Shown here one piece after another: positions 42,553 to 51,807 of a stretch of 64,000 nucleotides of DNA. Position 1 is the stretch's first letter. Each line of letters starts with the position of its first letter. The position numbers and the translations under genes were made by a program. The DNA lies in the NCBI GenBank assembly GCA_964420835.1, contig CAYQUO010000001.1, forward strand, positions 1 through 64,000. The letters are read 5' to 3'. Source of the DNA: CAYQUO01 sp964420835 (lineage in GTDB: Bacteria > Chloroflexota > Anaerolineae > Anaerolineales > Anaerolineaceae). The notes under the pieces are model-generated. The model worked only from the letters and a program-made list of their open reading frames with translations, ran no database searches and was not told where the DNA came from.

Positions 42553-43806
42553 ATGCTGACCGTCCTCCATTTTGCAGATGCCCACATTGACATTGCCACC
42601 CAGGGGAAACACGACCCGGCCAGCGGCCTGCCGCTGCGGGCGATGGACTTCCTGAAGGCCCTGGATGTGATCATCGACACCGCCCTGCAGGAAAGGGTGG
42701 ACCTGGTGCTCTTCGCCGGCGATGCCTACAAGGACCGCACGCCCTCGCCCACCTTCCAGCGCGAGTGGGGGCGGCGCATCATGCGCCTTTCGGAGGCCGG
42801 CATACCCACCCTGCTGCTGGTGGGCAACCACGACCTTTCCCCGGCCATTGGCCGGGCGAACGCCCTGCACGAGTTCGACACCCTGCAGGTGCCGCACGTG
42901 CGGGTGGTGGGGCGGCCCGAGTTCATCCGCAAGGGCGAACTGGACGGCCTGCCACTGCAGATACTGGCCCTGCCGTGGATCACCCGCTCCGGGCTGATGG
43001 CCGCCCGCGGCACAGGGGAGGAAGGCGCCACCCCCGTCGACCGGGAGTTGATCGAGGGGCTGGATGGCTTGCTGCAGGGCTGGCTGGCGGAACTGGATGA
43101 TGGCGTGCCGGCCATCCTAGCCGCCCACGCCTCGGTGGAGGGGGCGGTTTACGGCGGTGAGCGCAGCGTGATGCTGGGCGGCGACATCAACCTCCCCGGG
43201 CGCTTTGTGCGCGACCCGCGCCTGGATTATGTGGCCCTTGGCCACATCCACAAGCACCAGAACCTGAACCCGCAGAACAACCCGCCGGCGGTCTATCCCG
43301 GCTCGATTGAACGGGTGGATTTCGGCGAAGCTGCCGACGAAAAAGGGTTTGTGATCGCTCGGGTGGAACGTGGCAGCACCACCTGGGAATGGCGCCGCCT
43401 GGATGGCCGCCGCTTCATCGACCGGGCCCTCACGCTGAGCGGGGAGGACGCCTTCATGGAAAAGGTGTTCGCCGCACTGCCGTCCGAAGAAGAACTGGCC
43501 GGCGCCATTGTGCGCCTGGTGCTCACCTACCCGCGCCCGCTGGAGCCGATGCTGGACGAGCCCGCCCTGCGCCGCCGCATGGAGGGGGCTTTCGAGTTCC
43601 ACCTGCAGCGTCGCCCGCAGACCGAGGTGCGCCTGCGCCTGGCGGGCGACCAGTTGATCACTTCCATCGGCCCGCTGGAACTGCTCGACCAGTACTGGAA
43701 GATCATCAACATCCCCGCCGGGGATGCCGGCCACCTGCAGGAACTGGCCCGCCTGGTCATCGAAGGCACCCGGGAAGCGGAACCCCCGGCGGTGGGCGAT
43801 GAATAA
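42553..43806 (+). CDS. sbcD: SbcD / Mre11-like nuclease
   Basis: A 417-aa metallophosphoesterase nuclease subunit of the SbcCD (Mre11-Rad50) complex, which processes DNA ends and hairpins. Phosphoesterase motifs: FADAHIDI (about 7-14; D-x-H), LVLFAGDAYKDR (about 50-61; G-D), LLVGNHDL (about 90-97; GNHD), AAHASVEGAV (H), and VALGHIHKHQ (about 232-241; GHxH). The C-terminal capping domain runs from about 290 on. The ATG at 42553 starts four bases after the preceding stop. sbcC lies 1.4 kb downstream with a CorC-type gene in between. Confidence 0.93.
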   Translation: MLTVLHFADAHIDIATQGKHDPASGLPLRAMDFLKALDVIIDTALQERVDLVLFAGDAYKDRTPSPTFQREWGRRIMRLSEAGIPTLLLVGNHDLSPAIGRANALHEFDTLQVPHVRVVGRPEFIRKGELDGLPLQILALPWITRSGLMAARGTGEEGATPVDRELIEGLDGLLQGWLAELDDGVPAILAAHASVEGAVYGGERSVMLGGDINLPGRFVRDPRLDYVALGHIHKHQNLNPQNNPPAVYPGSIERVDFGEAADEKGFVIARVERGSTTWEWRRLDGRRFIDRALTLSGEDAFMEKVFAALPSEEELAGAIVRLVLTYPRPLEPMLDEPALRRRMEGAFEFHLQRRPQTEVRLRLAGDQLITSIGPLELLDQYWKIINIPAGDAGHLQELARLVIEGTREAEPPAVGDE

Positions 43807-43818
43807 GGGGGGGTTGCC

Positions 43819-45168
43819 GTGTCCGTGATCCTTGTGCAGGTTCTTGTCATCCTGCTCCTCATTCTGCTGAACGGGTTCTTCGCCATGGCGGAAATGGCCC
43901 TCATCTCGGCACACCCGGCGCGCCTGGAACCGCTGGCCGATGACGGCGACACAGCCGCCCGCACCGCCCTGGAACTGGCCGGGAACCCCCGGCACATGCT
44001 TTCCACCGTGCAGGTGGGCATCACCCTCATCGGCATCCTGAACGGCGCTCTGGGCGGCGTGACCCTGGGTGACGAGGCGGCCAAACTACTAGCGCGGGTT
44101 CCCTGGCTGCAGCGCCACAGCCTGGAACTGGGTGTAGTGCTGGTGGTGGTTCCCATCACCTACCTTTCGCTGGTGGTGGGCGAACTGATCCCCAAGCAAA
44201 TTGCCCTGCGGGAGCCGGAAAAACTGGCCCGTTTTGCCGCCCGGCCGATGAAGGCGCTGGCCTGGCTGATGCGCCCGGTCATCTCCCTGTTGAACGGCTC
44301 CAGCGCGCTGGGCATGAAACTGCTCGGGCTTTCCAGTTCCAACCGCCCAAGCATGACCGAGGACGAATTGAAGAGCGTGATCGAAGAGGGAACCCGTTCC
44401 GGTGTGCTGGAGGAAAGCGAACAGGACATCGTGGAAGGCGTCCTGCGCTTCGGCGGGCGGACGGTGGATGCCATCATGACCGCCCGCATCGACATCACCT
44501 GGCTGGACCTGAATGACCCCTTTGAGGTCAACCTGAAGAAGGTGCGTGAAAACCAGCGCAGCCTCTTCCCGGCCTGCATTGACAGCCTGGATGAGGTGCA
44601 GGGGGTGCTGCTGGCGAAGGATGTGCTGGCTGCGGCACTGGAACAGCAGGAACCCAACCTGAAGAACCTGGTGCAACCGGTGCTTTACGCCCCCGAAAGC
44701 ATGCCGGCACTGCGGCTGCTGGAGGAGTTCAAGCGCAGCGGGCAGCGGGCGGCCCTGGTGCTGGACGAGTTCGGCGGCGTGCTGGGGATGGTGACCCCCA
44801 CCGATGTGCTCGAATCGATCGTGGGCGATTTCTCGGAGACCGACGGGCAGGAGGAGCCCTCCGTGGTGCAGCGCGAGGATGGCTCCTGGCTGATGGACGG
44901 CCTTTTGCGGGTGGATGAACTGAAGGAGGTCCTGGACCTGGATGCCCTGCCGGACGAGGAGCGGGTGGGCTACCAGACCCTCGGTGGCATGGTGATGAGT
45001 TGCCTGGGCAGCATCCCGGTCAGCGGCCAATCCTTCACCTGGAAGGGCCTGAGGTTCGAGGTCATGGACATGGATGGCAAACGTGTGGACAAGGTGCTTG
45101 TGGCCCCCGCCCGCGGGGCGGCTGAAGATGGCGCGGCAGGCACGGAGGAGGAAAACGGCAGCGCATGA
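43819..45168 (+). CDS. CorC/HlyC-type membrane protein with CBS domains (UPF0053)
   Basis: A 449-aa protein. An N-terminal CNNM/DUF21 membrane domain has three to four helices in about 1-165 (VILVQVLVILLLILLNGFFA, then MAEMALISAHPARLEPL). A CBS pair spans about 205-335 (DAIMTARIDITWLDLNDPFE, LVLDEFGGVLGMVTPTDVLE). A C-terminal CorC_HlyC domain spans about 355-435 (DGSWLMDGLLRVDELKEVLD). Family members are Mg or other divalent-cation transporters or efflux accessories. The start is GTG at 43819, 12 bp after sbcD; it overlaps sbcC by 4 bp. Its position splitting sbcD and sbcC is unusual. Confidence 0.9.
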   Translation: MSVILVQVLVILLLILLNGFFAMAEMALISAHPARLEPLADDGDTAARTALELAGNPRHMLSTVQVGITLIGILNGALGGVTLGDEAAKLLARVPWLQRHSLELGVVLVVVPITYLSLVVGELIPKQIALREPEKLARFAARPMKALAWLMRPVISLLNGSSALGMKLLGLSSSNRPSMTEDELKSVIEEGTRSGVLEESEQDIVEGVLRFGGRTVDAIMTARIDITWLDLNDPFEVNLKKVRENQRSLFPACIDSLDEVQGVLLAKDVLAAALEQQEPNLKNLVQPVLYAPESMPALRLLEEFKRSGQRAALVLDEFGGVLGMVTPTDVLESIVGDFSETDGQEEPSVVQREDGSWLMDGLLRVDELKEVLDLDALPDEERVGYQTLGGMVMSCLGSIPVSGQSFTWKGLRFEVMDMDGKRVDKVLVAPARGAAEDGAAGTEEENGSA

Positions 45169-47726
45169 TCCCCGTCCGACTGCGGCTTTCCGGGTTCCTT
45201 TCCTACCGCCAGCCGGCGGAACTGGATTTTAGCGCCTTTGACCTGGCCTGCATTTCCGGCGCCAACGGGGCGGGAAAGTCCTCGCTGCTGGATGCCATCA
45301 CCTGGGTGCTCTTTGGGCAGGCGCGCCGGCGCGACGATTCGCTCATCCACAGCCGGGCCGGCAGCAGTGCCGATGTGAGCCTGGAATTCATCCACGAGGG
45401 CATCCTGTACCGGGCACAGCGCATGAAGGCGCCCGGAAAGAGCGCCGTGCTGGAACTGCAGCAGCAGGGCGAGGGCGGCTGGCGTCCGCTCACCGAACAC
45501 AGCCTGCGGGGGACCGAGGAGCGCATCCAGCGCATCCTTGGCCTGGATTACGACACTTTTATTAACGCCTCCTTTTTTTTGCAGGGCAAGGCGGACCAGT
45601 TCGCCCAGCAGCGCCCCGGGAGGCGCAAGGAGATCCTGGGGAACATCCTGGGGCTGGAGGTTTGGGAGGAGTACCGCGCGGCGGCCAAAACAAGGCGCCA
45701 GGCGGTGGAAACCGACCTGGCCGGGGTGGACAGCCGCCTGGAGGAGATCGAAGCTGAACTTGGGCTGGAAGGGGAACGGCGCGCCCGCCTGAAGCAACTG
45801 GAGGAGGACCTGGCGCGCCTGGCGACCCTGCGCGGCAGCATGGAAACCACGTTAAAGAGCCTGCGCACCCTGGCAGATACGCTGGAACAGCAGCGTCAAC
45901 TGGTTGCCAACCTGGAAACCCAGGCCCAGACCGCCCGCCAGCGCCGCGACGACCTGGCAGCCCGCCTGGAGGAACGCCGCTCCGAACTGGGGCAGTACCA
46001 GGAGCGCATCCGCAACGCAAAGAAGATCGAAAAAGCCCACAAAGCCTGGCTGGCGGCGCGCGCTGAACTGGAGCGTTGGGAGCAGACGGCTGCCAATTTC
46101 CATCAGTTCGAATCCCTGCGCTCCAAACCCCTGCTGGCCCTGGAAGCCGAGCGGGCACGCCTGGAGCAGGAAGGAACCGCCCTGGAGGCGGAGCAGCAGG
46201 CCGTGAACGCCTCGGCGGAGGAGGAAAAGGGCCTTGCCGGGCAGACCGCCCAACTGGAGGAACAGATCACCAGCCTTGAAGCCACTGCAGCCGGCCGGCC
46301 AGGGCTGGAAGCGGAACAGGCCGCCCTGCAAACGGCCGTGGCCGAACTGCAGGCCGAAAACCGCCGCTGGCGCGAGGCCATGAACGAACTGAAGGAACGC
46401 ATTGACCGGTTACACGGGGCCACGGGGGCGGATTGCCCCCTGTGCGGACAGCCGCTGGAAGCCGGCAGCCGCGAAGCCCTGGTGCGGCAACTGGAGGAGC
46501 AGGGCCGGGAGATGGGCGACCGCTACCGGGCCAACCAGGAGGCGCAGAAACAGAGCGAGGCCCGGGCACGGGAGATCGAATCTGCGCTGCAGGCGGTTCA
46601 GAAGGCTGGCGAGGAACAGCGAAACCTGCAGCGCCAGCACGACCAACTGCAGGCCCGCCGCGAACAACTGGCCCGGAAGATCGGGGAATGGGAACAGGGC
46701 GGGGGGCGCAGGCTTCCCGAGGTTCTGCGCATTCTGCAGGCCGGCGAATATGCGCCCGAGGCCCGGGCCGAGTTGGCCCGGGTGGACGCCCGGCTGCAGG
46801 AACTGGGCTACGATGCAGCCGCCCACGATGCCGCCCGCAAGGCCGAGCAGGAAGGCCGCCAGGCCGACGACGAGATGCGCCAGTTGGAGGCCGCCCGGGC
46901 AGCCCTGGGGCCGCTGCAGCGGGAGGTGGGCGAAATGGAGCAGCAGTTGCAGGCCGCCGCAAGCGAGGTTGAGGCGGCAGAGACAGCCTGGCAGCAGGCC
47001 CGCGCCCGCCACGAAGAAGAAAGCAAAACCCTGCCCGACCTGCGCCAGGCCGAACTGGACCTGCTGGATACACAGAGCGAGGAGAACCGGCTGCGCCTCG
47101 AGGTGGGTGGCGCCCGCCAGGCCGTGGACGTGTTAAAGAAGTTGACCGCCCGCAAGGCGGACCTGGCTGGAAGGCGCGAGGAACTGGCCCGCCTCATCGC
47201 CCATTACCGCGTGCTGGACAAGGCCTTCGGACCGGATGGCGTGCCGGCGCTGCTCATCGAGCAGGCATTGCCGGAGATCGAGTCCCAGGCCAACGAGGTG
47301 CTGGACCGGTTAACAGCGGGGGGAATGTCGCTCAAGTTTGAGACCCAGCGCGAGTATCGCGACCGTCACCGCCAGGACCGCCAGGAGACGCTGGACATCC
47401 TGATCAGCGACTCCACCGGGCGCCGGGAGTACGAACTGTTCTCGGGCGGCGAGGCATTCCGCATCAACTTTGCCATCCGCCTGGCGCTCTCCCGGGTTCT
47501 GGCCAGGCGTTCCGGATCGCACCTGCAAACCCTGGTCATCGACGAGGGCTTCGGCAGCCAGGATGCAGAAGGGCGCCAGCGCCTGATCGAGGCGATCAAC
47601 CTGGTGCGGCCGGATTTTGCCAAGATCCTGGTCATCACCCACCTGGAGGAATTGAAGGATGTCTTCCCGGCGCGCATCGAGGTGGAAAAAACGCCCGGCG
47701 GTTCCACCCTGCGGGTGGTGGCATGA
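45165..47726 (+). CDS. sbcC: SbcC / Rad50-like ATPase
   Basis: An 853-aa SMC-type ATPase partner of SbcD. Walker A is SGANGAGKSSLLDAITWVLF (about 29-48). A long coiled coil spans about 170-750, with the zinc hook CPLCGQPL at about 423-430 in its middle. Signature motif LFSGGEAFRINFAIRLALSR lies at about 756-775, and Walker B / D-loop in LVIDEGFGSQDAEGRQRL (about 790-807). Shorter than E. coli SbcC (1048) and close to archaeal Rad50 (about 880). The Gln in the Q-loop is in FFLQGKADQFAQQRPGRRKE. ATG at 45165 overlaps the CorC-type gene; the stop overlaps the next glycosyltransferase by 4 bp, so all are in one run. Confidence 0.95.
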   Translation: MIPVRLRLSGFLSYRQPAELDFSAFDLACISGANGAGKSSLLDAITWVLFGQARRRDDSLIHSRAGSSADVSLEFIHEGILYRAQRMKAPGKSAVLELQQQGEGGWRPLTEHSLRGTEERIQRILGLDYDTFINASFFLQGKADQFAQQRPGRRKEILGNILGLEVWEEYRAAAKTRRQAVETDLAGVDSRLEEIEAELGLEGERRARLKQLEEDLARLATLRGSMETTLKSLRTLADTLEQQRQLVANLETQAQTARQRRDDLAARLEERRSELGQYQERIRNAKKIEKAHKAWLAARAELERWEQTAANFHQFESLRSKPLLALEAERARLEQEGTALEAEQQAVNASAEEEKGLAGQTAQLEEQITSLEATAAGRPGLEAEQAALQTAVAELQAENRRWREAMNELKERIDRLHGATGADCPLCGQPLEAGSREALVRQLEEQGREMGDRYRANQEAQKQSEARAREIESALQAVQKAGEEQRNLQRQHDQLQARREQLARKIGEWEQGGGRRLPEVLRILQAGEYAPEARAELARVDARLQELGYDAAAHDAARKAEQEGRQADDEMRQLEAARAALGPLQREVGEMEQQLQAAASEVEAAETAWQQARARHEEESKTLPDLRQAELDLLDTQSEENRLRLEVGGARQAVDVLKKLTARKADLAGRREELARLIAHYRVLDKAFGPDGVPALLIEQALPEIESQANEVLDRLTAGGMSLKFETQREYRDRHRQDRQETLDILISDSTGRREYELFSGGEAFRINFAIRLALSRVLARRSGSHLQTLVIDEGFGSQDAEGRQRLIEAINLVRPDFAKILVITHLEELKDVFPARIEVEKTPGGSTLRVVA

Positions 47727-48841
47727 GCCTGATCGAAGCCCGCCTGGGGTTGCAGCAGCGCGTGCTGCCCGCCTACCGGGCGGCATTTTTTGATGCCCTG
47801 GCCGGGCGCTGCCGCGGCGGGCTGGAGGTGTTCGCCGGGCAGGCGCGCCGCGGGGAGGCCCTGGGCCAGACCGCCCGCCTGGAAAAGGCCCGCCTGACGC
47901 AGGGGCGCAACCTGCACCTGTTCGGTGGCAGCCTGTACCTGTGCTGGCAGGACGGGTTGATGGCCTGGCTGGAGACGGTGCAGCCGCAGGCGCTGGTGGT
48001 GGAGGCCAACCCGCGCTACCTGCGCACCCGGCAGGCCGTGCGCTGGATGCACCGCCGCGGCCGGCCGGTGATCGGCTGGGGGTTGGGGTTGCGGCCCGGA
48101 GGGGGGCTGCCGGCGGGGGTGCTGCGCCGGGGCCTGTTGGGCAGCCTGGATGCCCTGCTGACCTACTCGCCGCAGGGGATGGAGGAATATCAACAGGCCG
48201 GCTTCCCGGCGGAGCGCATCTTCGTTGCGCCCAACGCCGTCATGCCCAGGCCCGCCTCTCCCCCGCCGCCGCGCCCGGAGGGGTACCGGGGCGGACGCCC
48301 GGTGGTGCTGTTCACCGGGCGACTGCAGGAGCGCAAGCGGGTGGACCTGCTGCTGCGCGCCTGTGCCGCCCTGCCCGGGCGCCTGCAACCAATCCTGTGG
48401 GTGGTGGGCGATGGTCCGGCGCGCAGGCATCTTGAAGCCCTGGCCGGCAGCATCTATCCGCAGGCGGAATTCACGGGCAGCCTGTACGGCCCCGAACTGG
48501 AGCGCCGTTTTGGCGGAGCCGACCTTTTTGTGCTTCCAGGGACGGGCGGGCTGGCGCTTCAGCAGGCCATGTCCTTCGGATTGCCGGTGATCTCGGCGGA
48601 GGCCGACGGCACCCAGGCCTGCCTGGTGACCCCGGGCAACGGCTGGATCATCCCCCCGGGGGACCTGGCAGCCCTCAGCGAACTGCTGCAGACCGCCCTG
48701 CAGGACCCTGCCACCCTGCGCCGCATGGGGCGGGAATCCTTCCGCATCGCCTCGGAAGAGGTGAACGTTGAAGCCATGGTGGATGCGTTCGCCCGGGCGG
48801 TGAACTTTGCCCTGGGAGGCCGGGCATGCACATCCTGCTGA
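47723..48841 (+). CDS. Glycosyltransferase, GT4-like (first of pair)
   Basis: A 372-aa GT-B-fold glycosyltransferase. The C-terminal half shows the GT4 pattern: VVLFTGRLQERKRVDLLLRA (about 194-213), WVVGDGPARRHLEALA, and FGGADLFVLPGTGGLALQQA, with SFGLPVISAEADGTQACL in place of the E-x7-E motif region. The N-terminal half (1-160) is the acceptor domain. It overlaps sbcC by 4 bp and the second glycosyltransferase by 16 bp. Likely builds an envelope polysaccharide or glycolipid; the sugar donor is not deducible. The Cys-rich end GGRACTSC comes from the overlap with the next gene. Confidence 0.88.
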   Translation: MSLIEARLGLQQRVLPAYRAAFFDALAGRCRGGLEVFAGQARRGEALGQTARLEKARLTQGRNLHLFGGSLYLCWQDGLMAWLETVQPQALVVEANPRYLRTRQAVRWMHRRGRPVIGWGLGLRPGGGLPAGVLRRGLLGSLDALLTYSPQGMEEYQQAGFPAERIFVAPNAVMPRPASPPPPRPEGYRGGRPVVLFTGRLQERKRVDLLLRACAALPGRLQPILWVVGDGPARRHLEALAGSIYPQAEFTGSLYGPELERRFGGADLFVLPGTGGLALQQAMSFGLPVISAEADGTQACLVTPGNGWIIPPGDLAALSELLQTALQDPATLRRMGRESFRIASEEVNVEAMVDAFARAVNFALGGRACTSC

Positions 48842-50049
48842 TCGCCGACGGGCGCAGCCCGATCACTCTGGGCTGGATCCGCAGCCTGCAGGCGATCCCC
48901 CATGCCGTTTCGCTCATCTCCACCTACCCCTGCGATCCCCCCTCCGGCCTGGAGCATTTTGCCGTGCTGCCGGCCGCCTTTGCCTTCCTGGGTGGCAGCC
49001 AGGCCGGCAGAAGCCGAGAACTGAACCGCCCGGGGCGGGCGCGCCGGCTGGTGAGCCGATTTCGCCGGGCCTTCCTGGCCAGCCGTTACCTGCTGGGCCC
49101 GCTGACGCTTCTCGGCGCTGCACGGCGCTACCGCCGCCTGCTGGAGGAGGTGAAGCCGGACCTGGTGCACGCCCTGCGCATCCCCTTCGAGGGCATGCTG
49201 GCGGCCGGCACCCCGCCGGATACCCCGCTGGCCGTTTCCATTTGGGGCAACGACCTGACCCTGCACGCCCGTGGTTCCCCCTTGATGGGGGCAGCCACCC
49301 GGCGCACACTGCGGCGTGCGGATGGCCTGCTGGCCGATACCCGGCGCGACCTGCGGCTGGCGCAGGCCTGGGGATTTGACCCCCAACGGCCTTCGGCGGT
49401 GGTGCCCGGCGGGGGCGGGGTGGACCTGGAGGAAATCGACCGGCTGAGGGAACGTCCACCGGACATCCCGCTGGAACTGCTGCCGCGGGGCGTGCCCCTG
49501 GTGGTGAACCCGCGCGGCTTCCGTCCCGGCAGTGTGCGCAACGATACGTTCTTTAAGGCCGTGCCGCTGGTGCTGGAACGCCAGCCGAAGGTTTGCTTTG
49601 CCTGCTGCGGCATGGCCGGCCAGCCGGAAGCCCTGCATTGGCTGGAGCGCTTGGGCATCGTCGGCCAGGTGCGCCTTCTGCCTTTCCTTTCACAAGTGGA
49701 ACTGTGGGAATTGTTCCTGCGGGCCGCGGTGACCGTCTCGGTCAGCCAGCACGATGGAACGCCCAACTCGCTGCTGGAGGCCATGGCCTGCGGTTGTTTC
49801 CCGGTGGCGGGAGACATCGAATCGCTGCGCGAGTGGATCACCCCCGGCTTGAACGGGCTGCTGTGCCCCCCGGACGACCCGGCCGCCCTGGCCGAAGCCA
49901 TTTTACAGTCGCTGGAGAGCGAAGCGCTGCGTGCCCGTGCCGCCCGGGTGAACCGGGAGATCATCCTGGAGCGCGCCGGGCGCCGCCAGGTGCGGCAGGC
50001 CATCGCCGGCTTTTACACCGCCCTGCAGCCTGGCAGGGCCTCTCCCTGA
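48826..50049 (+). CDS. Glycosyltransferase, GT4-like (second of pair)
   Basis: A 407-aa GT-B-fold enzyme. The N-terminal domain starts MHILLIADGRSPITLGWIRS, the usual strand-loop of GT4 acceptor domains. VKPDLVHALRIPFEGMLAAG (about 109-128) and LAVSIWGNDLTLH lead to the C-terminal donor domain, with VSQHDGTPNSLLEAMACGCF (about 306-325), the E-x7-E-like region, and PVAGDIESLREWI. Overlaps the first glycosyltransferase by 16 bp, so they are co-translated and probably act in succession on the same glycan. The stop is followed by a minus-strand terminator belonging to the opposing gene. Confidence 0.9.
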   Translation: MHILLIADGRSPITLGWIRSLQAIPHAVSLISTYPCDPPSGLEHFAVLPAAFAFLGGSQAGRSRELNRPGRARRLVSRFRRAFLASRYLLGPLTLLGAARRYRRLLEEVKPDLVHALRIPFEGMLAAGTPPDTPLAVSIWGNDLTLHARGSPLMGAATRRTLRRADGLLADTRRDLRLAQAWGFDPQRPSAVVPGGGGVDLEEIDRLRERPPDIPLELLPRGVPLVVNPRGFRPGSVRNDTFFKAVPLVLERQPKVCFACCGMAGQPEALHWLERLGIVGQVRLLPFLSQVELWELFLRAAVTVSVSQHDGTPNSLLEAMACGCFPVAGDIESLREWITPGLNGLLCPPDDPAALAEAILQSLESEALRARAARVNREIILERAGRRQVRQAIAGFYTALQPGRASP

Positions 50050-50059
50050 TCCGCAGGAT

Positions 50060-50082
50060 AAAAAAAACCTGCTCAACGCAGG
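50060..50082 (-). terminator. Rho-independent terminator for the secreted protein gene
   Basis: On the minus strand CCTGC, loop GTTGA, GCAGG, then TTTTTTTT. A short but clean stem directly followed by eight T, 33 bp after the stop codon of the gene that ends at 50116. Confidence 0.85.
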
Positions 50083-50115
50083 CTGAGGAAACCCGTTTGG
50101 GAAAACCTCGGGGGC

Positions 50116-51048
50116 TCACCACCAAACGCGGAACCAGGTGGCGGCTTCGACCTTGGTGCCACCCGGAAAGGCGTTAATGCGCACGGGCACGACCTGGCGA
50201 ATGGGCGACTGGCGCACAGTGAATTCGTACTGGCTGATGCCGTTGGTGTCTGTTGGCTCCAGGTAGATGGATTGCACCTCCGAGCCCGGCCAGAACACCT
50301 GGGCTTCCAGCACCACCCCGCGCACCGGTTGGAATTGCTGGTCCAGGACGACGACGCTGAGTTTTTGCCAGCCATTCACCTGCACCAGGGGGCGGGAGAC
50401 GAAGGCAAAAACCCGGGTATGCGTTGGGGAGAGGATGGTGTCCAGGCCGGAGGTGCCCTTGATCGCCTGCCGGCGCATGTGTGCCAGGCCCAGGTCGCTC
50501 AGCACCACCCGCTGGCCGGAGGGCATCTCCGGGCGCCATTCCATGCGCACGAACTGGAAGTTCTGCACCAGGCGCCCGTCCTTCTCCTCCACGCCGGAGA
50601 TCGGGCTGCCAAAGTAGATCTCCCCGTTGTAGCGCTCATAAAAATCCAGGAAACTGGAGCAGACGGAATGACCGGTTTGGGGGAATTGCCGGCAGCCGCC
50701 AACCCGGCTGGCTGCCACCATGGGAACGCCCGGTTCGTAAAGCATCTGGCCCAGTGGTGCCAGGACCACGTGGCCGTTCACCAGGTCCAGGCGCACTTTC
50801 TGGAAGTACTGCACCTGCCCGCTGCCGCCCTGCGGGTCGGCCATGCCATCGCTCACCGGGTAGCCGAAGACAACCAGCGGGTCCCCTGTGCCCAGGTACA
50901 CCCGGGCGAACTCGCCGCGGATCCAGTGACCGGTCGCTTCGATGTAAATGTCGCCGCTGTCCTGCGAAAAGGCCTGCATGGGGCCGGCAGCGATGGCAGC
51001 CAGGGCCAAAACCAGCACAAATAGGGTAAATCGAATCGCGCCCCGCAT
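50116..51048 (-). CDS. Secreted surface protein with GHWIRGEF/VQYFQ repeats
   Basis: A 310-aa secreted protein with a cleavable signal peptide (FTLFVLVLALAAIAAGPMQA, then FS-Q). The mature part has two related motifs, GHWIRGEFARVYLGTGDPLV then FGYPVSDGM ... VQYFQKVRLDL (about 40-90), and FLDFYERYNGEIYFGSPISG ... VQNFQFVRMEW (about 133-173). I associate this pattern with exported proteins of Chloroflexota. The C-terminal 100 residues resemble an Ig-like sandwich (VRGVVLEAQVFWPGSEVQSI). ATG at 51048; own terminator. Divergent from the gene at 51143. Confidence 0.8.
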   Translation of the reverse strand: MRGAIRFTLFVLVLALAAIAAGPMQAFSQDSGDIYIEATGHWIRGEFARVYLGTGDPLVVFGYPVSDGMADPQGGSGQVQYFQKVRLDLVNGHVVLAPLGQMLYEPGVPMVAASRVGGCRQFPQTGHSVCSSFLDFYERYNGEIYFGSPISGVEEKDGRLVQNFQFVRMEWRPEMPSGQRVVLSDLGLAHMRRQAIKGTSGLDTILSPTHTRVFAFVSRPLVQVNGWQKLSVVVLDQQFQPVRGVVLEAQVFWPGSEVQSIYLEPTDTNGISQYEFTVRQSPIRQVVPVRINAFPGGTKVEAATWFRVWW

Positions 51049-51142
51049 ACGTAGATATTATACAGAGGTTTGAATCAAAAAACAATCCTATACGCAAGCA
51101 AGGGTTAAATTTGCAGGGTATAATGGCATGTGGAGGTGTGAA

Positions 51143-51529
51143 ATGACATCGGGACCGCAGAGGAACATCACCCCGTCCAAGGGGGTTGGTTTTTTCAGGG
51201 AGTTGACCACGCGCGCCAAACTGGTCCTTCGCCTGATGGGTGACCGGCGGGTGAGCATCTTCCTCAAGGCGCTGCCGGTCTTTTCGCTGGCGTACTTTCT
51301 GATCCCGGACCTCGTCCCTGGCCCGCTCGATGATGCCTTCATCATCTGGCTGGGCTCCTACCTGTTCGTGGAACTTTGCCCCGAATGGGTGGTCGCGGAA
51401 CACCTCCAGCACCTCAGATCCGTGGTGCCAGGGGAATGGAAGGACCTCTCCGATGGAGAAGGGCCCATCGACGGCCAGTTCCATGAGGAGGTCCCCCTTT
51501 ATGGGGCGGAGGAGGACGGCGGGCCCTGA
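51143..51529 (+). CDS. DUF1232/YkvA-like membrane protein
   Basis: A 128-aa protein. AKLVLRLMGDRRVSIFLKAL then PVFSLAYFLIPDLVPGPLDD (about 26-65) is the recognisable core of DUF1232 (YkvA-type) proteins, a short membrane-associated domain with the P-D-x-x-P motif; function unknown. The C-terminal part is acidic (GEWKDLSDGEGPIDG, GAEEDGGP). ATG at 51143 has GGAGG ten bases upstream. TATAAT at 51119-51124 serves as a -10 box. 53 bp upstream of a small zinc-finger-like gene. Confidence 0.82.
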   Translation: MTSGPQRNITPSKGVGFFRELTTRAKLVLRLMGDRRVSIFLKALPVFSLAYFLIPDLVPGPLDDAFIIWLGSYLFVELCPEWVVAEHLQHLRSVVPGEWKDLSDGEGPIDGQFHEEVPLYGAEEDGGP

Positions 51530-51582
51530 TCCCGCCGCCGGGCCGGCGCACCCGCCGGCGAACAAGGTTAAGGAGCAAACCC

Positions 51583-51807
51583 ATGAGCAAACAAACCTGG
51601 AAGATAAGCCGCATCCGCTATTGTGACCATGCCGGGCGCGAGGTCTCGCTGGAAACGGAGATCATCCTCCCGGCCGAGTTCATGCCGGAAACACCGCCGC
51701 GTATCCGCGCCCATCGCTGTTCGATGGCGATGGAGTGCCGGCAGGTCGACCAGCCTGCCTGCGTGTGGTGTGGCAGCAACCCGAGCGTGGACCCGTTCCA
51801 CGGCTGA
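51583..51807 (+). CDS. Small Cys-containing protein
   Basis: A 74-aa protein with Cys in RYCDHAG, HRCSMAMECRQVD and PACVWCGSNP. The last pattern (C-x2-C, preceded by C-x5-C) suggests a small metal-binding fold, but no named zinc-finger family fits. It ends NPSVDPFHG. The ATG at 51583 follows AAGGAGCAAACCC, a good ribosome site, which is the main support for a real gene. Probably co-transcribed with the DUF1232-like gene. Confidence 0.7.
   Translation: MSKQTWKISRIRYCDHAGREVSLETEIILPAEFMPETPPRIRAHRCSMAMECRQVDQPACVWCGSNPSVDPFHG

Noticed and set aside
46100..46110. tRNA-like GTTCGAATCC
   Set aside because: It lies in the sbcC coding frame; no acceptor stem or anticodon arm around it.
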